A DNA stretch of 19,405 nt from Diatrype stigma (GCA_022225965.2 JAKJXP020000211.1:1-19405); one strand, 5' to 3'; positions 8,550-19,256 are shown, counted from the first letter of the stretch. Numbers and translations: made by a program. Notes: generated by a model not told the origin, from the sequence alone.

Positions 8550-9355
8550 TGGTTATGTCGAAGCTTGATGCTCCCGATGCATCGGCATCACTGAGACAAC
8601 GTGATCGGAACGCCGAACAAACGCGCGCACAACCGAGCGATTCGGAGATACCAAGCTCTTCGCTTCCAGGGTGCCGGCATAACGATGAAGCGACTCACAA
8701 GAACCTTCAACATGTCGTTGGTATCACTCGTAGGGCCAATCAATCATATTGCGTGAGCTGACTATCCCGGTCAGGCAAATATGACCAATCAAGCCTAATT
8801 ACCATCAGATATGAAGACCGACTGGAGACGACCTCAGAAGCAACCAGTTTCCCCGCGTGATAGGATTATGATCATAGTACTGACAGCACATGTTCTTCAG
8901 TGGAAGACACGCTAGATTCGGCTAGATTTCGAGAGCGATCTCCTTATCTCGGGATGCCTAGTTAGGTATCAGCCTGTCTACAGTAGTAGCATCGGAGGTA
9001 CTGCTCTGTGCTACACGGGCTACAGAAGCTGCAATGCGACGACCGCGAGACGCCGAGACTTATGGAACGGTCACGTGAATCGGCTATCAATACTAGCTTC
9101 GAAATCAACCACCATTTCGCCGCCAGTCTTGCAGTGGCGCACAGGCTAGGAGTTACTAGACTGGCCACAGCCATACCCAATTGTCTACAACAATTCCTTT
9201 TATCTCCTAATCAATATCAACTTTGACCAATCACACGAGTTCCTTCTGAGGCCCTTTTGATCCTCGCTTATATACCAAAAGTTCTGGGGGAAAATTCAAT
9301 CACCAACGGTCAACCCCATGCAGTCCAATCGGAATCCTGTGTGCGGTGAAAACAA

Positions 9356-9471
9356 AGTCGCTTCGTCTAGTGGTTAGGATGTGTGCTTTACACGATTATA
9401 GTATTCTTACTATGCGAGTTTTCTCAAAATCTGTACGCACAAGATCGCCGGTTCGAACCCGGCAGCGACTA
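9356..9471 (+). tRNA. tRNA-Val (anticodon UAC) with a 43-nt intron
   Basis: All four arms fold. The acceptor stem AGTCGCT (9356-9362) pairs with AGCGACT (9464-9470), with discriminator A at 9471. The D arm is GTCT / GGAT with loop AGTGGTTA. The anticodon stem TGTGC (9382-9386) pairs with GCACA (9437-9441), and the T arm is GCCGG-TTCGAAC-CCGGC (9447-9463). The anticodon TAC is at 9389-9391, which reads valine GUA codons. The exon is interrupted after position 37 by an intron at 9393-9435, the standard site for nuclear tRNA introns. The intron's 3' end carries TGTA, which can pair with TACA of the anticodon loop, as the splicing endonuclease requires. Mature length is 73 nt before CCA addition. 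The A box (D arm) and B box (GGTTCGAACCC) are both intact, so it should be transcribed by RNA polymerase III. Confidence 0.95.
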
Positions 9472-9474
9472 TTC

Positions 9475-9478
9475 TTTT
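9475..9478 (+). terminator. RNA polymerase III terminator of tRNA-Val
   Basis: A TTTT run preceded by TTC begins four bases after the tRNA discriminator base, the usual position and form of a Pol III stop signal. Confidence 0.75.
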
Positions 9479-9867
9479 GCCATTTTTATCAATTTAATTG
9501 GCCTGTTTGGTACGTGATATGAATGCCCTCGACCCAAACCGATTTATCCATGCATTGCATGCAGTCATACTGATATGATAGACTTCGGTTGGCGTATATA
9601 CTGTATCATGCTTCCATTTATTTTATTCTTTTTCAAGTCAACGGTTATCAACGCTTCTCTCTAGCGGTTATTAGTACCAATAGGGGCTTTCTTGACACAA
9701 TCGTAAGTGCTTGGCAACGGAGGTGCGCTATCAACACGTAGGACTATTGGGTATATGCATTGCACAACAACAGTCTTGCATTTTTCTTCTTTTCTATTCA
9801 TTTATTCATATGCATTCAGTAGCTGCTTATATCTCCTAGATACTTAGCTATGATGTTTTTTAGTGCA
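9479..9867. other. Intergenic between tRNA-Val and the WDR6-type gene
   Basis: No gene is seen in these 389 bases. The sequence is AT-rich, with T-rich runs near 9624-9635 and 9780-9800 on the plus strand. It should contain the 3' untranslated region and polyadenylation site of the WD40 gene, which ends at 9868 on the minus strand. Confidence 0.6.
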
Positions 9868-12800
9868 TCAAGGCATCCTCCACACCTCCATCCCAACACC
9901 AACGACCACGACTCGGTCCTCATTTAAAGCCTCTAGGTCGCCCGAGTCCGCAACGGCCGAGTACTGGTCATCGAGCAGCGCGACTTTCAGGTCACTGCCA
10001 CCGCCACCACAAAAGTCGACGCCTGAACCCGTTCTCGTCTGATGCCGCTGCCACCTCGTCAGCCTCCAGGTCTTGACCCGCTGGTCGCTGCTCGTGCTGA
10101 CGACGATGGCGTCCCGGCCGCCGTTGGTCAGGCGGAGGATCGCCACGCCCGTGACGGCAGCCGCGTGCGCCGACCGCACGATCGCCTTGCTCTTGACCTC
10201 GTAGCGCGTCGCCCCTTCTACGAGTGGCTTACCCGAGCCTATGTCGGTGTTGGTATTGACATTTGAGCGTAGTATGGTCGTGATCCCCAGCGCATTGTCG
10301 TCGCCGCCCGTGACGAGGAGGTACGCTACTGTTCCGCCGCCCCCGCCGTCAGCCTCGATCTCGACGCGGCGCATGTCGAGCGACTTGATGCTGTTCTGGT
10401 GCAGCTTTGCCACGACGACATCCCTAGCTTCGTCCCCTTCTCTGTATCCTTGCTCGACTTTACTACCATCTTGATCTGCTAAACAATTTGGTGTGGATGA
10501 GGATGAGAATGCGGATCGTATACTCCCGAAAATTGTAAGATGGCCATCCGTCGCGGCGGCCAAGACGGCGGTAGATCCTCCTAGGTGTCGCAACTGCGTC
10601 AGGCAAGCCCCCGTGTAGCTGCGCCGCCCGCACAGGTGGAATAAACCGCCTCCCCGTGCGTCGTCGTACGTGTACGTGTAGGACTGCAGCGTCGAGTTTG
10701 ACAGCGCCATGGAGATACGGAAGACGGCAGCGTCATCAGCACCATTCTCACCCGACGGCGGTGACGCGCGCTCCACGTCAAAATCCATGATGCGCAGGTC
10801 CCCGCCCTCGGTCCGGTCCGGGAACACCGCCTCGCAGACCACGCCCAGCGGGCAGACGTCGCTGTCGATGCGGTTGATCTTCCAGACGTAGAACTCCTCG
10901 CCCCCGGCGCTGCTGAACAGATACTTGTCCCCGCACCACCGGAGCGTCTGGATCCCCGTGGCGTGCTTCTCTAGCACGGCCACGCACCGCAATTTCCGTC
11001 CTTCTGTGCTGTCACTATACTCCCATATCCGTATCGCCGTATCCTCGGCGCCCGTGGCGACGTACTGCCCGGATGCGCTCGCGGCCTTGATCTCCCGCCC
11101 GTGGCCGCCCGGCTTGAGGGTCTGCTGGGGCGCGTCCGTCTGCGAGAAGACGTGCATCTGCGACGCCTTGGTGAAGACGAAGCGGAATCCGGCAGGGTTG
11201 TTGCGGATTTGCGTGTGGGCGAAGCTCCGATGGCCGCCGCCGCAGTCGATGCTGGCGATCCCCTGCTGCCTGGTCTCATTCCAGACCACCATGTTCTTCC
11301 CCCGAAAGCCGCAGAGCATCAGGTCTCTGTTGCCGCCTTCACCAGCACCTCCATCGCCGTTGTTGTTGTCGACACCGCAGAACCAGGCCCCCTCTATTAC
11401 GGATCCGAGCCGGGGGGCCACCTCGTGGAGCAGGTTGAGTCCAATGACGGTGTGTTCCGCCGTCTCCCAGAGTTCGTAGATCCGGTATTTCCCGTCGCGG
11501 CACGTGGCCAGGAAGTACCTAGGGAAGGCTTGGTGGCTGCCACGGCGGCCGGGCAGGGGTACGATCGATGTGATGGCATCGTCGAATTTCACCTGGACCG
11601 TCGCTTTCGGTGAGTAACCCCCATCATCATCACGGCCAAGCACACAAATTACTCCGTTCCTAGAACCAAGCAAGATGTAGTTCTGAAAAAACGTCGCAGC
11701 AGTAACCACGAAACCCTGCTCTAATGTAACCTCAATTCCGCTCGGTAATAGGTTTGGGTCCAGCTGTAGCACCACGGCTCTGGTGCCACCTAGTACGGTG
11801 ATCAAAATTTCTGCTCGGAAAATTCCGGGGTTCCTGGCGTCTTGGCCCCCGGGAAAACGGTGTAATCTTTGCTCAACGGGACTAGTAGCATCCGAAAGAG
11901 AAAAGATATCTGCGACTTTCCCGTGAACCTTGGTCAACACTTCTAGAGACGGACTATTGTTTCTCGTATTATCGTCGTAGTAGTAGACATCCCCGGTAGT
12001 CGTGCCGATGAAGGCGAGCGAGTTCGCTTTCGAGCTTTCGAGCACGCAATACGAGAAAGGGGACCGTGACATCGCTGCGGGTAATGAAAGCTGCGTCCAC
12101 GTAAGCTCGCCGCCCCCAATGGCAAAGGTTCCAACGAAGAATCTTGCGAAATTTGTAACCACAAGTAGTCGGTTTTCTGTTATGAATGTGTAGCATTGGA
12201 AGTTTTCCCTTGCGTTCTTCTTAGGTTTGTGGAGGGTAGGCAGGCTATTCACGACATCCTCTGTCGTCTTGCCTCCGGCCTGTTGCGGCGGACAGACCTG
12301 TGTTAGTTCTGAAAGTGTAAGTGAAACTGTTCGATTTGTACTTGATAAGAAAACACTGGATAGATCCAAAGCATGCTCATCCGCCTGGCTCGAATCCTTC
12401 TCGGGAGGTTGAGTATCCGAAGAATTTTGTACCAAGACAATCTTGCCATCAGAGCCTCCTGTCGCGATGCGGTGTTTCCCTTGCTTGGTATAAATGGCAT
12501 GGGACCAGATATGCTTGCCACTGTGGTTGGAAGACGTGAGTTGGTGCGTCAGTGTCGCAACCGGCTTGACGTAGCCCCGTGACAACACCTCTGGCCGTGT
12601 AGATGAATCCAGTCTCTGCGACTGGAATTCGAGGTGCCATTTCTGTGCCGTAGCATCTTCTCCAAACGAGTATATCTCTATGGTATCCCGAGTGCGGAAT
12701 AGCTGTTGCTCCTCGGGAAACTCCACCTGCCATATCCTCGAGAGGTGGCCCATAGCTATCGCGAGGCATCTGGTCGCGTTGTCATCATCAGCCAGTGCTT

Positions 12801-13963
12801 GGACGCTGTCTCCGAATCCCGTTTGGCGAGCATCCAATATGCGCGCGTCGTATCCGCGAGAGCCCTCGCTGTTCGTCTCGGTGATATCCCATACCCGGAT
12901 CGTCCTATCGTCGCTGCAGCTCGCTAGTAGACGTATCGTCTCCCCGGAAGCCGTCTGCAGCTCGGGAGACATGTGCACCCCGAAGATGGAGCCCTCGTGA
13001 CCGGAGAACACGAACAGGACCTCGCAGTCCGTTGTCGTGGTCGTGGTCGCCTCGCTCGCCCCAGTTCCACCAAGGTAACACTTCCAGACGAGGATCTCGC
13101 CGAACACCGTCCCGGCCGCCACGAGGACGCAGTCGCTGGATATCCAAGACAGGTTCCCGGAGAACAGGATGGGCCTCGAGGGCGATCGGATCTTGCCGAA
13201 CGTGAGGGTTCTCCTGACCGCCTGGTAGCCGTCACCATCACCGTCGCCGCCGCCGCCGCAAATACGGGCTTCGATTAGCTCGTTGTGCGCCGTAAGCAAG
13301 ACGATGCGATCGTCGTCCCCAGCGAACGGCGAGATCCTACCATCGAGGATCCAATCGGGCGCCTTCGCCTCCCACCTCCCGGTAGCCGACGAGGGTTTCG
13401 TTGCCTCCGCCGTAGCGGCAGCAGGGCTACTGCTACCACTACCCGCACCCGCTTTGATAGCGCTCTCGATGAGCTCTCCGGACACGACGGTCACGGAATA
13501 GCCGCCCCAGACCAAGACCTGCTGCTGCCGGTTGGGCTCGGCGACGGCAATGCCGTGGATGGACTGCGCCCGGAAGACGGGCAGTCGGCCACAACAGAGG
13601 CGGGCGTGTGGTCCCTCGGCATCGGCATCGTAGATCGCGATGTCCGTGTCTTCGCCGGCTAGGATGTACGCTTGTGACCGCCCGTCTTCTGCCCCGCGGT
13701 AGTAGAAGACGGCAAGGGCCGTGATGGGGCTGAGCACGTGCTCTCGGTGGAGGTGGCTAGAGCCGCCGCCGCCGCCGCTGCTGCTGCTGCTGCTGGCAGA
13801 AGTTGCCTACGTATGGCTGTGTTAGTTACAGGGAGGTTCTAACGGAAAAACAAAGTTGCTACTTCGTATATAGTGAAGAATGCAGATCAAATCACAACTT
13901 GCTCGGGGCCAGCATGGAATAGAAAAAGGGTGAGCATAGACAGCGACGGACCTCCTGAGACAT
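9868..13963 (-). CDS. WD40-repeat protein, WDR6/Rtt10 (Trm734) family
   Basis: One long frame runs from 13806 to the TGA at 9868-9870. Its extreme 5' end has no ATG and opens behind a splice acceptor (branch CTAAC, acceptor ending at 13807), so I predict a 12-nt first exon 13963-13952 (MSQE) and a 145-nt intron. The total is 1,316 residues. WD repeats are visible throughout. The best is near residues 272-313, GHEGSIFGVH ... LLASCSDDRTIRVWDI. Others include VATGAEDTAIRIWEY, LLVTGGDDNALGI and VVSTSSDQRVKTWRL near the C-terminus, preceded by a HQNSIKSLD helix and AHAAAVTG. Size and layout fit WDR6 / yeast Rtt10 (Trm734), the WD40 partner of the Trm7/FTSJ1 2'-O-methyltransferase that modifies position 34 of certain tRNAs; the yeast protein is also linked to endosomal recycling. 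A poly-Ser/poly-Gly stretch precedes the first blade. The family call rests on motif pattern and length, without a search. Confidence 0.85.
13762..13794 (-). repeat. Trinucleotide microsatellite coding poly-Ser/poly-Gly
   Basis: On the coding strand six AGC codons (13794-13777) are followed directly by five GGC codons (13776-13762). They encode a Ser-Gly linker near residues 8-18 of the WD40 protein. Pure triplet runs of this kind are prone to slippage, so length may vary between strains without breaking the frame. Confidence 0.9.
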
Positions 13964-14570
13964 TTAATGACTATGTCGGCCGTCGGGCATTTGAGACCGA
14001 TGAAAAGGTTACTGGTATAGATGCCCAGTACTGGTAACTGGTAGGCCCCCTTTTCTGATAGGTTGGTTGCGGATATTGAGGCTCGAGACTCAGATTGGCA
14101 ATAGCGTCAGTGTGAATTTTGTTGTTACCTACGTAAAGGCTGTGTGCATTTGACACGTGATTGATGAAGCATTATCGGGCATCGAAGTTACTATGAGTTC
14201 TCATGGGCACCATCATTTTCTTTCCGCTTGCTGGAGTCTACTGCTGTACGGTCTCGAGAAGGATACGGTGATATAGTGATGGGAGGCATGATCGTTGTAT
14301 AAATTTAGCATTTAGTAGTATCATCGACTAAATGTTTAGGTTAGGTAGCATTGTGGTGCGGGCTCTCTAAAATAGCTGGTCCAAAACCTGGACCCACCCG
14401 ACAGGATGTTTCCCATGTTTCCCCTCGAAAAAAATCAACACAACAATGAAGAACCGTAGTTCGTATCCGAAGATCGCAACCTTTCCAATCCCCAACGCCG
14501 TCAATGCAGTTTCATAGACTAAGTCTCCCCCTCCAGTGTGTTGTCATGATTGTCATAATGGCCCGGGCAT
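13964..14570. other. Intergenic between the SUR7-like gene and the WDR6-type gene
   Basis: Both neighbours are on the minus strand, so this holds the SUR7-like 3' region (near 14570) and the WD40 promoter (near 13964). ACTGGTA-type strings cluster at 14010-14041 around the palindrome CCAGTACTGG. The minus-strand 61-codon frame at 13971-14156 has no motif. No gene is supported. Confidence 0.55.
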
Positions 14571-15584
14571 TTAGGCGCGGGCATGAGAGTAAGGCTCGTA
14601 GGCCAGGTCGGATCGCGCTCCGCCTCTTTGCGGCGCACCGTAGTTGTAGCCGGGCTGGTGGGTCTCGCCGATGGGCTGGTACGAGCCGGTAGGGATGAAC
14701 TTCTCCGTCTCGCCATGGTTACCCTTGCGGCTGTAAGGGCGGCGTTCGGGCTTGCAGCAGCAGATGGTCAGGAGCCAGAAGGAGCTGGCGGCAATGGCGA
14801 AGGCAGCGCCGAGCCATATGACTGCCAAGTACGACGTGTTGTAGCTGGCATGAGCGCCCTGTTCCGAGGCAGCACCTTCGATGGTACCGACTGCAACAGT
14901 AGCCATGACGGTCACCAGTACGGCCGATGCGACGACAAACAGAGTGGCAATGCCCGAGATGAACCAGGTGACGCAAGACACGGCGCTGGAGCATGCAGTG
15001 AAGAGGCCTACAGCAAGCTCCAGACCGAGTCCGATCATGGCGATGATGTAGACAACCTCAGTCCACTTGTTGAGCTTCTCGAAGGCTTCCAATCCATCCA
15101 TGACGGCAGGGAGGGCGGTGTCGTTAACGCCGTCCATGGATTGCATCTGGGAAATGAGGGTGTTGTTCTCGCTGGAGCTGCTTGCCTCCGCCCAGTTGTA
15201 CTGGGGCTTGGTGCAGTTGTGCGAGTCATCCTGCCATGTCACGCAGTAGCCCCAGAGGCTGATGTCGTACACTTTGCCCAGACCCAGATCGGCAGCGGTG
15301 AGGCCGTTGAGCGCTGCAACGCTATCCAGGCCGGATGCGATGTCGTCTGCCGTCGCAGGGGCGCGGCCGGTGAGCTGTTCTATCTGGTTGGTTACCGTGT
15401 CATCGAGACCGGCGATGGTAGCGATGGTGGAGGCGTCGATCGTCACGTTCGAAACGTCGATTCGGAAGATGTACAAGGCTTTGGTGTTTGTGACGCCGGT
15501 TAGACCGGCGATCAACATGCAGAGGATGCTGGCGACCGTCAAGATGAACGGCAGAGCCACGCAGAAAAACCTTCCGACACCCAT
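14571..15584 (-). CDS. SUR7/PalI-family four-TM plasma-membrane protein
   Basis: A single 337-residue exon starts at ATG 15584 and ends at TAA 14573-14571. The first TM segment is at about residues 6-28 (no obvious cleaved signal). A large outward-facing loop to about 175 follows, with several NxT/S sites and the family signature DISLWGYC at 107-114, plus a second cysteine at 124. TM2, TM3 and TM4 lie near 176-197, 203-232 and 252-276. TM4 ends in three cysteines (275-277), a possible palmitoylation site. The roughly 60-residue Tyr/Pro/Gly-rich tail should face the cytosol. SUR7-family proteins mark eisosome/MCC membrane patches in yeasts, and the related PalI/Rim9 takes part in ambient-pH sensing; which subgroup this belongs to cannot be settled by eye. 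The strong hydrophobic pattern and signature make the family call fairly safe. A pyrimidine-rich leader precedes the ATG, as is common for well-expressed fungal genes. Confidence 0.85.
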   Translation of the reverse strand: MGVGRFFCVALPFILTVASILCMLIAGLTGVTNTKALYIFRIDVSNVTIDASTIATIAGLDDTVTNQIEQLTGRAPATADDIASGLDSVAALNGLTAADLGLGKVYDISLWGYCVTWQDDSHNCTKPQYNWAEASSSSENNTLISQMQSMDGVNDTALPAVMDGLEAFEKLNKWTEVVYIIAMIGLGLELAVGLFTACSSAVSCVTWFISGIATLFVVASAVLVTVMATVAVGTIEGAASEQGAHASYNTSYLAVIWLGAAFAIAASSFWLLTICCCKPERRPYSRKGNHGETEKFIPTGSYQPIGETHQPGYNYGAPQRGGARSDLAYEPYSHARA

Positions 15585-15686
15585 GCTTGCTTGTTGCTGG
15601 TTTTCTCGGATCTTGGGTAGGGTTGCAGGTGTGGATGTGTATGTAAGTATCTGCGATGTAATCTGATACTGATATCCCTTGAGCGA

Positions 15687-16373
15687 ATGGATACGACCTC
15701 AAGAGGAAACGAGAGGAATCACACAGGGGAAAGATATGTGTATGTGGATGGAAAGATAAGAACACTGGAAGTACAAAAACCCAGTGGATGGGAGAGGCTT
15801 CTTGTATTGAAATACGGCAGGTCAGAAAAACAACAAGATCTTGCATCCGTCTTCCCACGTTCCGGGGGGGCTGAGCACGACAAACGAGACGCAGGCAGGT
15901 TTGCTAACCAGGGTGGCGCAGCTCTCGCCTTGTGGGTGCCGTATTCTGTAATGTACGTAGGAGGTGCGGCATGCCGACTTACCCACTACGTACTAGAGGG
16001 TAGCCACCGACCCAGCGAAACATCCAGCTGTCCAGGGTCTCACAGGCTGCTTTGCCCTGGGGCCTGGGGAGAGTCGAGCCCTAGCGGGCGCCCTAGCAGT
16101 GTCGACAACCTGGAAGCCCAGACTACAGCGGGCTGCACAGTTGAAAAGCAGCAAGGGTCCAAGGATGGATCCTCTCTTCAGCTTTTAGCAGATTTTGACC
16201 AGCAGATTCCCAAACCCCCGCAAATGCGCTACCTGGGTTACCCAGCCACTGTGCCACTGTTATCGCCGGAGGAGCGCAGGCTGTCCACTGAGGAGGCAGA
16301 ACGCGCAGCCCAACTCCACAACTTGACATTGTCCAGCACATCAGCATTTAAAGCCAAAACCCAGAGATGGTGA
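15687..16373 (+). CDS. Hypothetical 228-residue ORF, doubtful
   Basis: An unspliced ATG-to-TGA frame lies head to head with the SUR7-like gene, only 102 bases from that gene's start. I recognise no domain, signal peptide or membrane segment. The first half is low in hydrophobics and irregular. The last 50 residues (around LLSPEERRLSTEEAERAAQL) look more protein-like and could form a helix. The frame overlaps what must be the promoter and leader of the SUR7-like gene on the other strand, which argues against it. An open run of this length outside genes is uncommon but possible by chance at this base composition. I list it so that it can be tested. Confidence 0.2.
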   Translation: MDTTSRGNERNHTGERYVYVDGKIRTLEVQKPSGWERLLVLKYGRSEKQQDLASVFPRSGGAEHDKRDAGRFANQGGAALALWVPYSVMYVGGAACRLTHYVLEGSHRPSETSSCPGSHRLLCPGAWGESSPSGRPSSVDNLEAQTTAGCTVEKQQGSKDGSSLQLLADFDQQIPKPPQMRYLGYPATVPLLSPEERRLSTEEAERAAQLHNLTLSSTSAFKAKTQRW

Positions 16374-17116
16374 TCCTTCGGGCTGACTGACGTTGATTGC
16401 TAGGGTGTGCTGGGCAGCCGAGGCCCGGGATAGGGCCACGAAATAGGACAAAATGTTCACGTTTCCAGTCTGGCAGCTCATCTACATAGTAGGCTTATCA
16501 AACATTGATTCTATATAAGCGATGGCTCAAGAATACCTAGGTACTACGTAGCAGTACACGAACCTACGAACTACATCGTCTGCCTATACTGGAAGAACTG
16601 GCTATAACGTCCAGAGCGTTGCAAATATACTGCACATATATTATTCACAGATATATTATATATACGCACATATGCCCGAAACGGCAGAGCCATGATTGTT
16701 CTGGTTGGTGATAATTAGTGGTCATTGCGCGTCATCGCCCTTGGCATCCCCGGCCCCCTCATCATGTGGAAAACGGGAAAGGACCCGCGATGAGTCGGTG
16801 ACGTACGAGGTCGATCCGTGATCGTATTTTCATCTGGTGCTTTTTTTATTATCGGTCAGCTTTCACTCATAATGAGGTAACATGCGAGGAAATCAGATGA
16901 GCCTGGATGCGCGTCGGGTCTGTGGCGCAAGATACGTAGTCTGGGACTCTAGGTGTTATTACTTATTGAACCCTGACGCGGCCTGACTATATGGATGTAT
17001 ACCGACTGCGGGCGCCATCCTGTCTTCGTAACCTTCGTACGTTTCTGTAGGTGAAAGCGTGTGGCTGTGTGGGCGGACGCCGGCAAGTGGCGCGGGCTCT
17101 CGGCTAGACAGCTACA

Positions 17117-17146
17117 TAGACTAGAATGCTAGTCTAAAACAGTTTT
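17117..17146. repeat. Two adjacent small inverted repeats
   Basis: TAGACTAG and CTAGTCTA (17117-17124 and 17129-17136) form a perfect 8-bp stem with loop AATG. The next bases, AAAAC and GTTTT (17136-17140 and 17142-17146), form a second 5-bp palindrome around one base. Confidence 0.6.
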
Positions 17147-19256
17147 GACACTCTGACGCTTTACGGCTTCAGTAAGAAACGACTCTAGTGCAGTTCTAAA
17201 AATAAGCTGCCTCAGCTGTTTCTACCAAGGCCTGGAGAGTGAATGCCTTGCAGCCCGACCGACATACCAGCACATGGCACATGGCACAGCTCCATGGCAC
17301 ATGGCAAACCCTCATACGCAAAATGACCATGGAGCTTCATCTCCAGCTAGCTAGAGTCCCAGAGCATTGGGATTGTCAGACAAGGCGAGGCTTGGTAGTT
17401 ACAGCGCCGGAAGTTCCCTCCAATACCACGGAAGGCCACTCACTCGCAGTTATTACCTAATATCCAACACACGAACCCAAAATGTATACCTACCTATAAA
17501 AGCCACGGAACCTGCTCCTGAACGTAGGACAGACAACCTGGAACGCTGGTAAGAGTGCGGCTTCTCAAGCCGTGTATCACCGCGCCCTGCCCATCACGCC
17601 ATAGGATCACCAAAGCAGAGCAGTACGGCTACAGCTGATTAGCCTGTCGAGGAGGTCAAAGAAGGAACTTTGTGATCAATCATGGGCGAAGCACACCTCT
17701 GGACAACGTTGCAAAATGCCCCTGAGGCCGGCCGAATTTTCGTATCAACCGGTGGTTTATCGTGTGATAGGAGGCTACCGGGAGTCGTCTGCATTCTTCC
17801 AGCGTATGCTAGCCAGGTATGCTACGCTAGGTGCAGCCGGCAAGTCGAACCAGTCCAAAGGTTTGGATATACGGAGGAGTAGACGGAGTGCCTGTGTGCC
17901 TCGGGACATATTGATATTAATGTCAGGTAGCAGTAAAGCAGACCCTCGGGCAGCAGCCACGGACAACCACGGGCACGATGCCATTTGCGTACACGGGCGC
18001 TCTTGTGTCGTATCCAGCATCGCACTCCTACACGAAAAACTCGCGATAATTTACAGGACGTGCTTCAGAAACCAGAAGATCCTGTCTATCCTTTCTCATC
18101 CAGCCACCTGCCTAATCAATAGCTTTCCTGAACTGCCCGATTGAAGTCGGTACCTGCCACGTGCTTGGTCATTGGCCAGACCTCCGTACCGACCGCCTAT
18201 AGCGCACGAGCCAGCATGCCGTCTTCGACCACCGTCTAGACTCCAGCTGCATGCTCATTGGTCCGGAGTCCTATAAGACCAGGGAAGTATATTGACTATA
18301 TTGACTGAGTATCAGAACTAGTAGGTCTCTCGAATGGGTGAAGGATGGAACTAAGGAGCCACGGCATGCTCATCGCTTACGACAGTGCTCCTACGCAGGC
18401 GGACAGATGTGACAGCAAAGTTTACATAAGTAGCAAAACATGCCAAATCGCAGTTGGCCTGCAATCGATCTCCATCTGCGTTCGGGCCCATCGATGATTG
18501 GATTCAGCAACCGGTATCCATAGGTACCGTTGTCATCCCACTCTCGCCCACTCTCGGACGCAACTCCCGCTCTAATGGACAACCTCCATGCAAGGCCCGA
18601 CGATGCTGCCCAATCAGCACTTACCATACCTCAACTTTAAATCTGAGTTTAGTCACTTGACCTGTCGTTTGCTTTTGGAATCATCCCTGCCGGGTGTTCA
18701 AAACTCCTTTTGCAACCCTGTCTGCAATAGTGCATTTATTTCCTACTCTCGTGGGGAGCACGAAGCCAGCCACCCTTCATGCTATCGTGACGGCCTTTTC
18801 ATAGCATCAGGCTGTCTCCTATGCTTAGCTATGTATGTGCCTACATAGGTACCTAGTCACCTACATGGAGCTGGTTTCCTGTCTACGGTAGGCTTCGAAC
18901 GAAGTGCCTATCAAGACCATATTGCTTCTTCGTTACACAATCGGCATTTCATTGATTGTGTTGTGATGTTGACTCAATGCACATGTCACTGTCACTTCGT
19001 CTTCCTATGGCTCGAGGTCCCTCTATCCCACCTCTGTTACCCTAGATGGCTTAGCAGTCCTATTATACATACATGTAGGTACTACTCGACCTACGTAGAC
19101 TTACCGACTGCGAGGCTCCAAATGCTGACGGGTCTGCCGGGAATGCCCTACCGGATACCGGGAGGAAGGAGGACCGTCCAGACCTCGACCCCACTAGTTA
19201 TACGGCGTTAACCAACCACGAAAGCCCCGCCAGAGCAGCGCCCAAACTAGTGCCGG

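Larger units (their letters stand above)
6525..9355. other. Gene-poor intergenic region of about 2.8 kb
   Basis: I see no protein gene. Open frames are at most about 90 codons (for example 7985-8257 and 8555-8761), lack known motifs and do not join into a plausible spliced gene with good donor and acceptor sites. The left end should contain the oxidase promoter. The interior holds an imperfect 97-nt direct repeat (6824-6992), TAGGTA-type strings near 7132-7152 and 7706-7720, and a hairpin at 8514-8549. The last 150 bases before the tRNA contain a CCAAT string (near 9228) and a TATA-like ATATACC (near 9269). No transposase or long terminal repeat is recognisable. Confidence 0.5.

Noticed and set aside
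8555..8761. 68-codon frame with a basic RQRDRNAEQ stretch, possible bZIP remnant
   Set aside because: The basic segment lacks the conserved NxxAxxR spacing and no leucine zipper follows.
9868..13737. GTG at 13737 as the start of the WD40 gene
   Set aside because: Nuclear fungal genes rarely start at GTG. The frame continues upstream through a Ser/Gly tract to a good splice acceptor, so translation begins in an upstream exon.
14583..15503. 306-codon plus-strand open frame opposite the SUR7-like gene
   Set aside because: It is the antisense shadow of a clear four-TM protein and has no recognisable domain.
16499..16551. TATATAAG followed by ATGGCTCAAGAATAC as a gene start
   Set aside because: The frame closes with TAG after nine codons and no donor site in it opens a longer reading frame.
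16731..16830. Possible hammerhead-like string GATGAGTCGGTGACG
   Set aside because: The conserved CUGANGA core, the GAAA element and the three flanking helices cannot be placed.
17558..17572. tRNA-like anticodon arm, CGGCTT CTC AAGCCG
   Set aside because: There is no B box (GGTTCGAnnCC), no acceptor stem and no D arm around it; it is just a 6-bp hairpin.
17716..18144. 142-codon plus-strand open frame
   Set aside because: It has an ATG but no motif, irregular composition and no supporting neighbour or splice structure. It is short enough to occur by chance.
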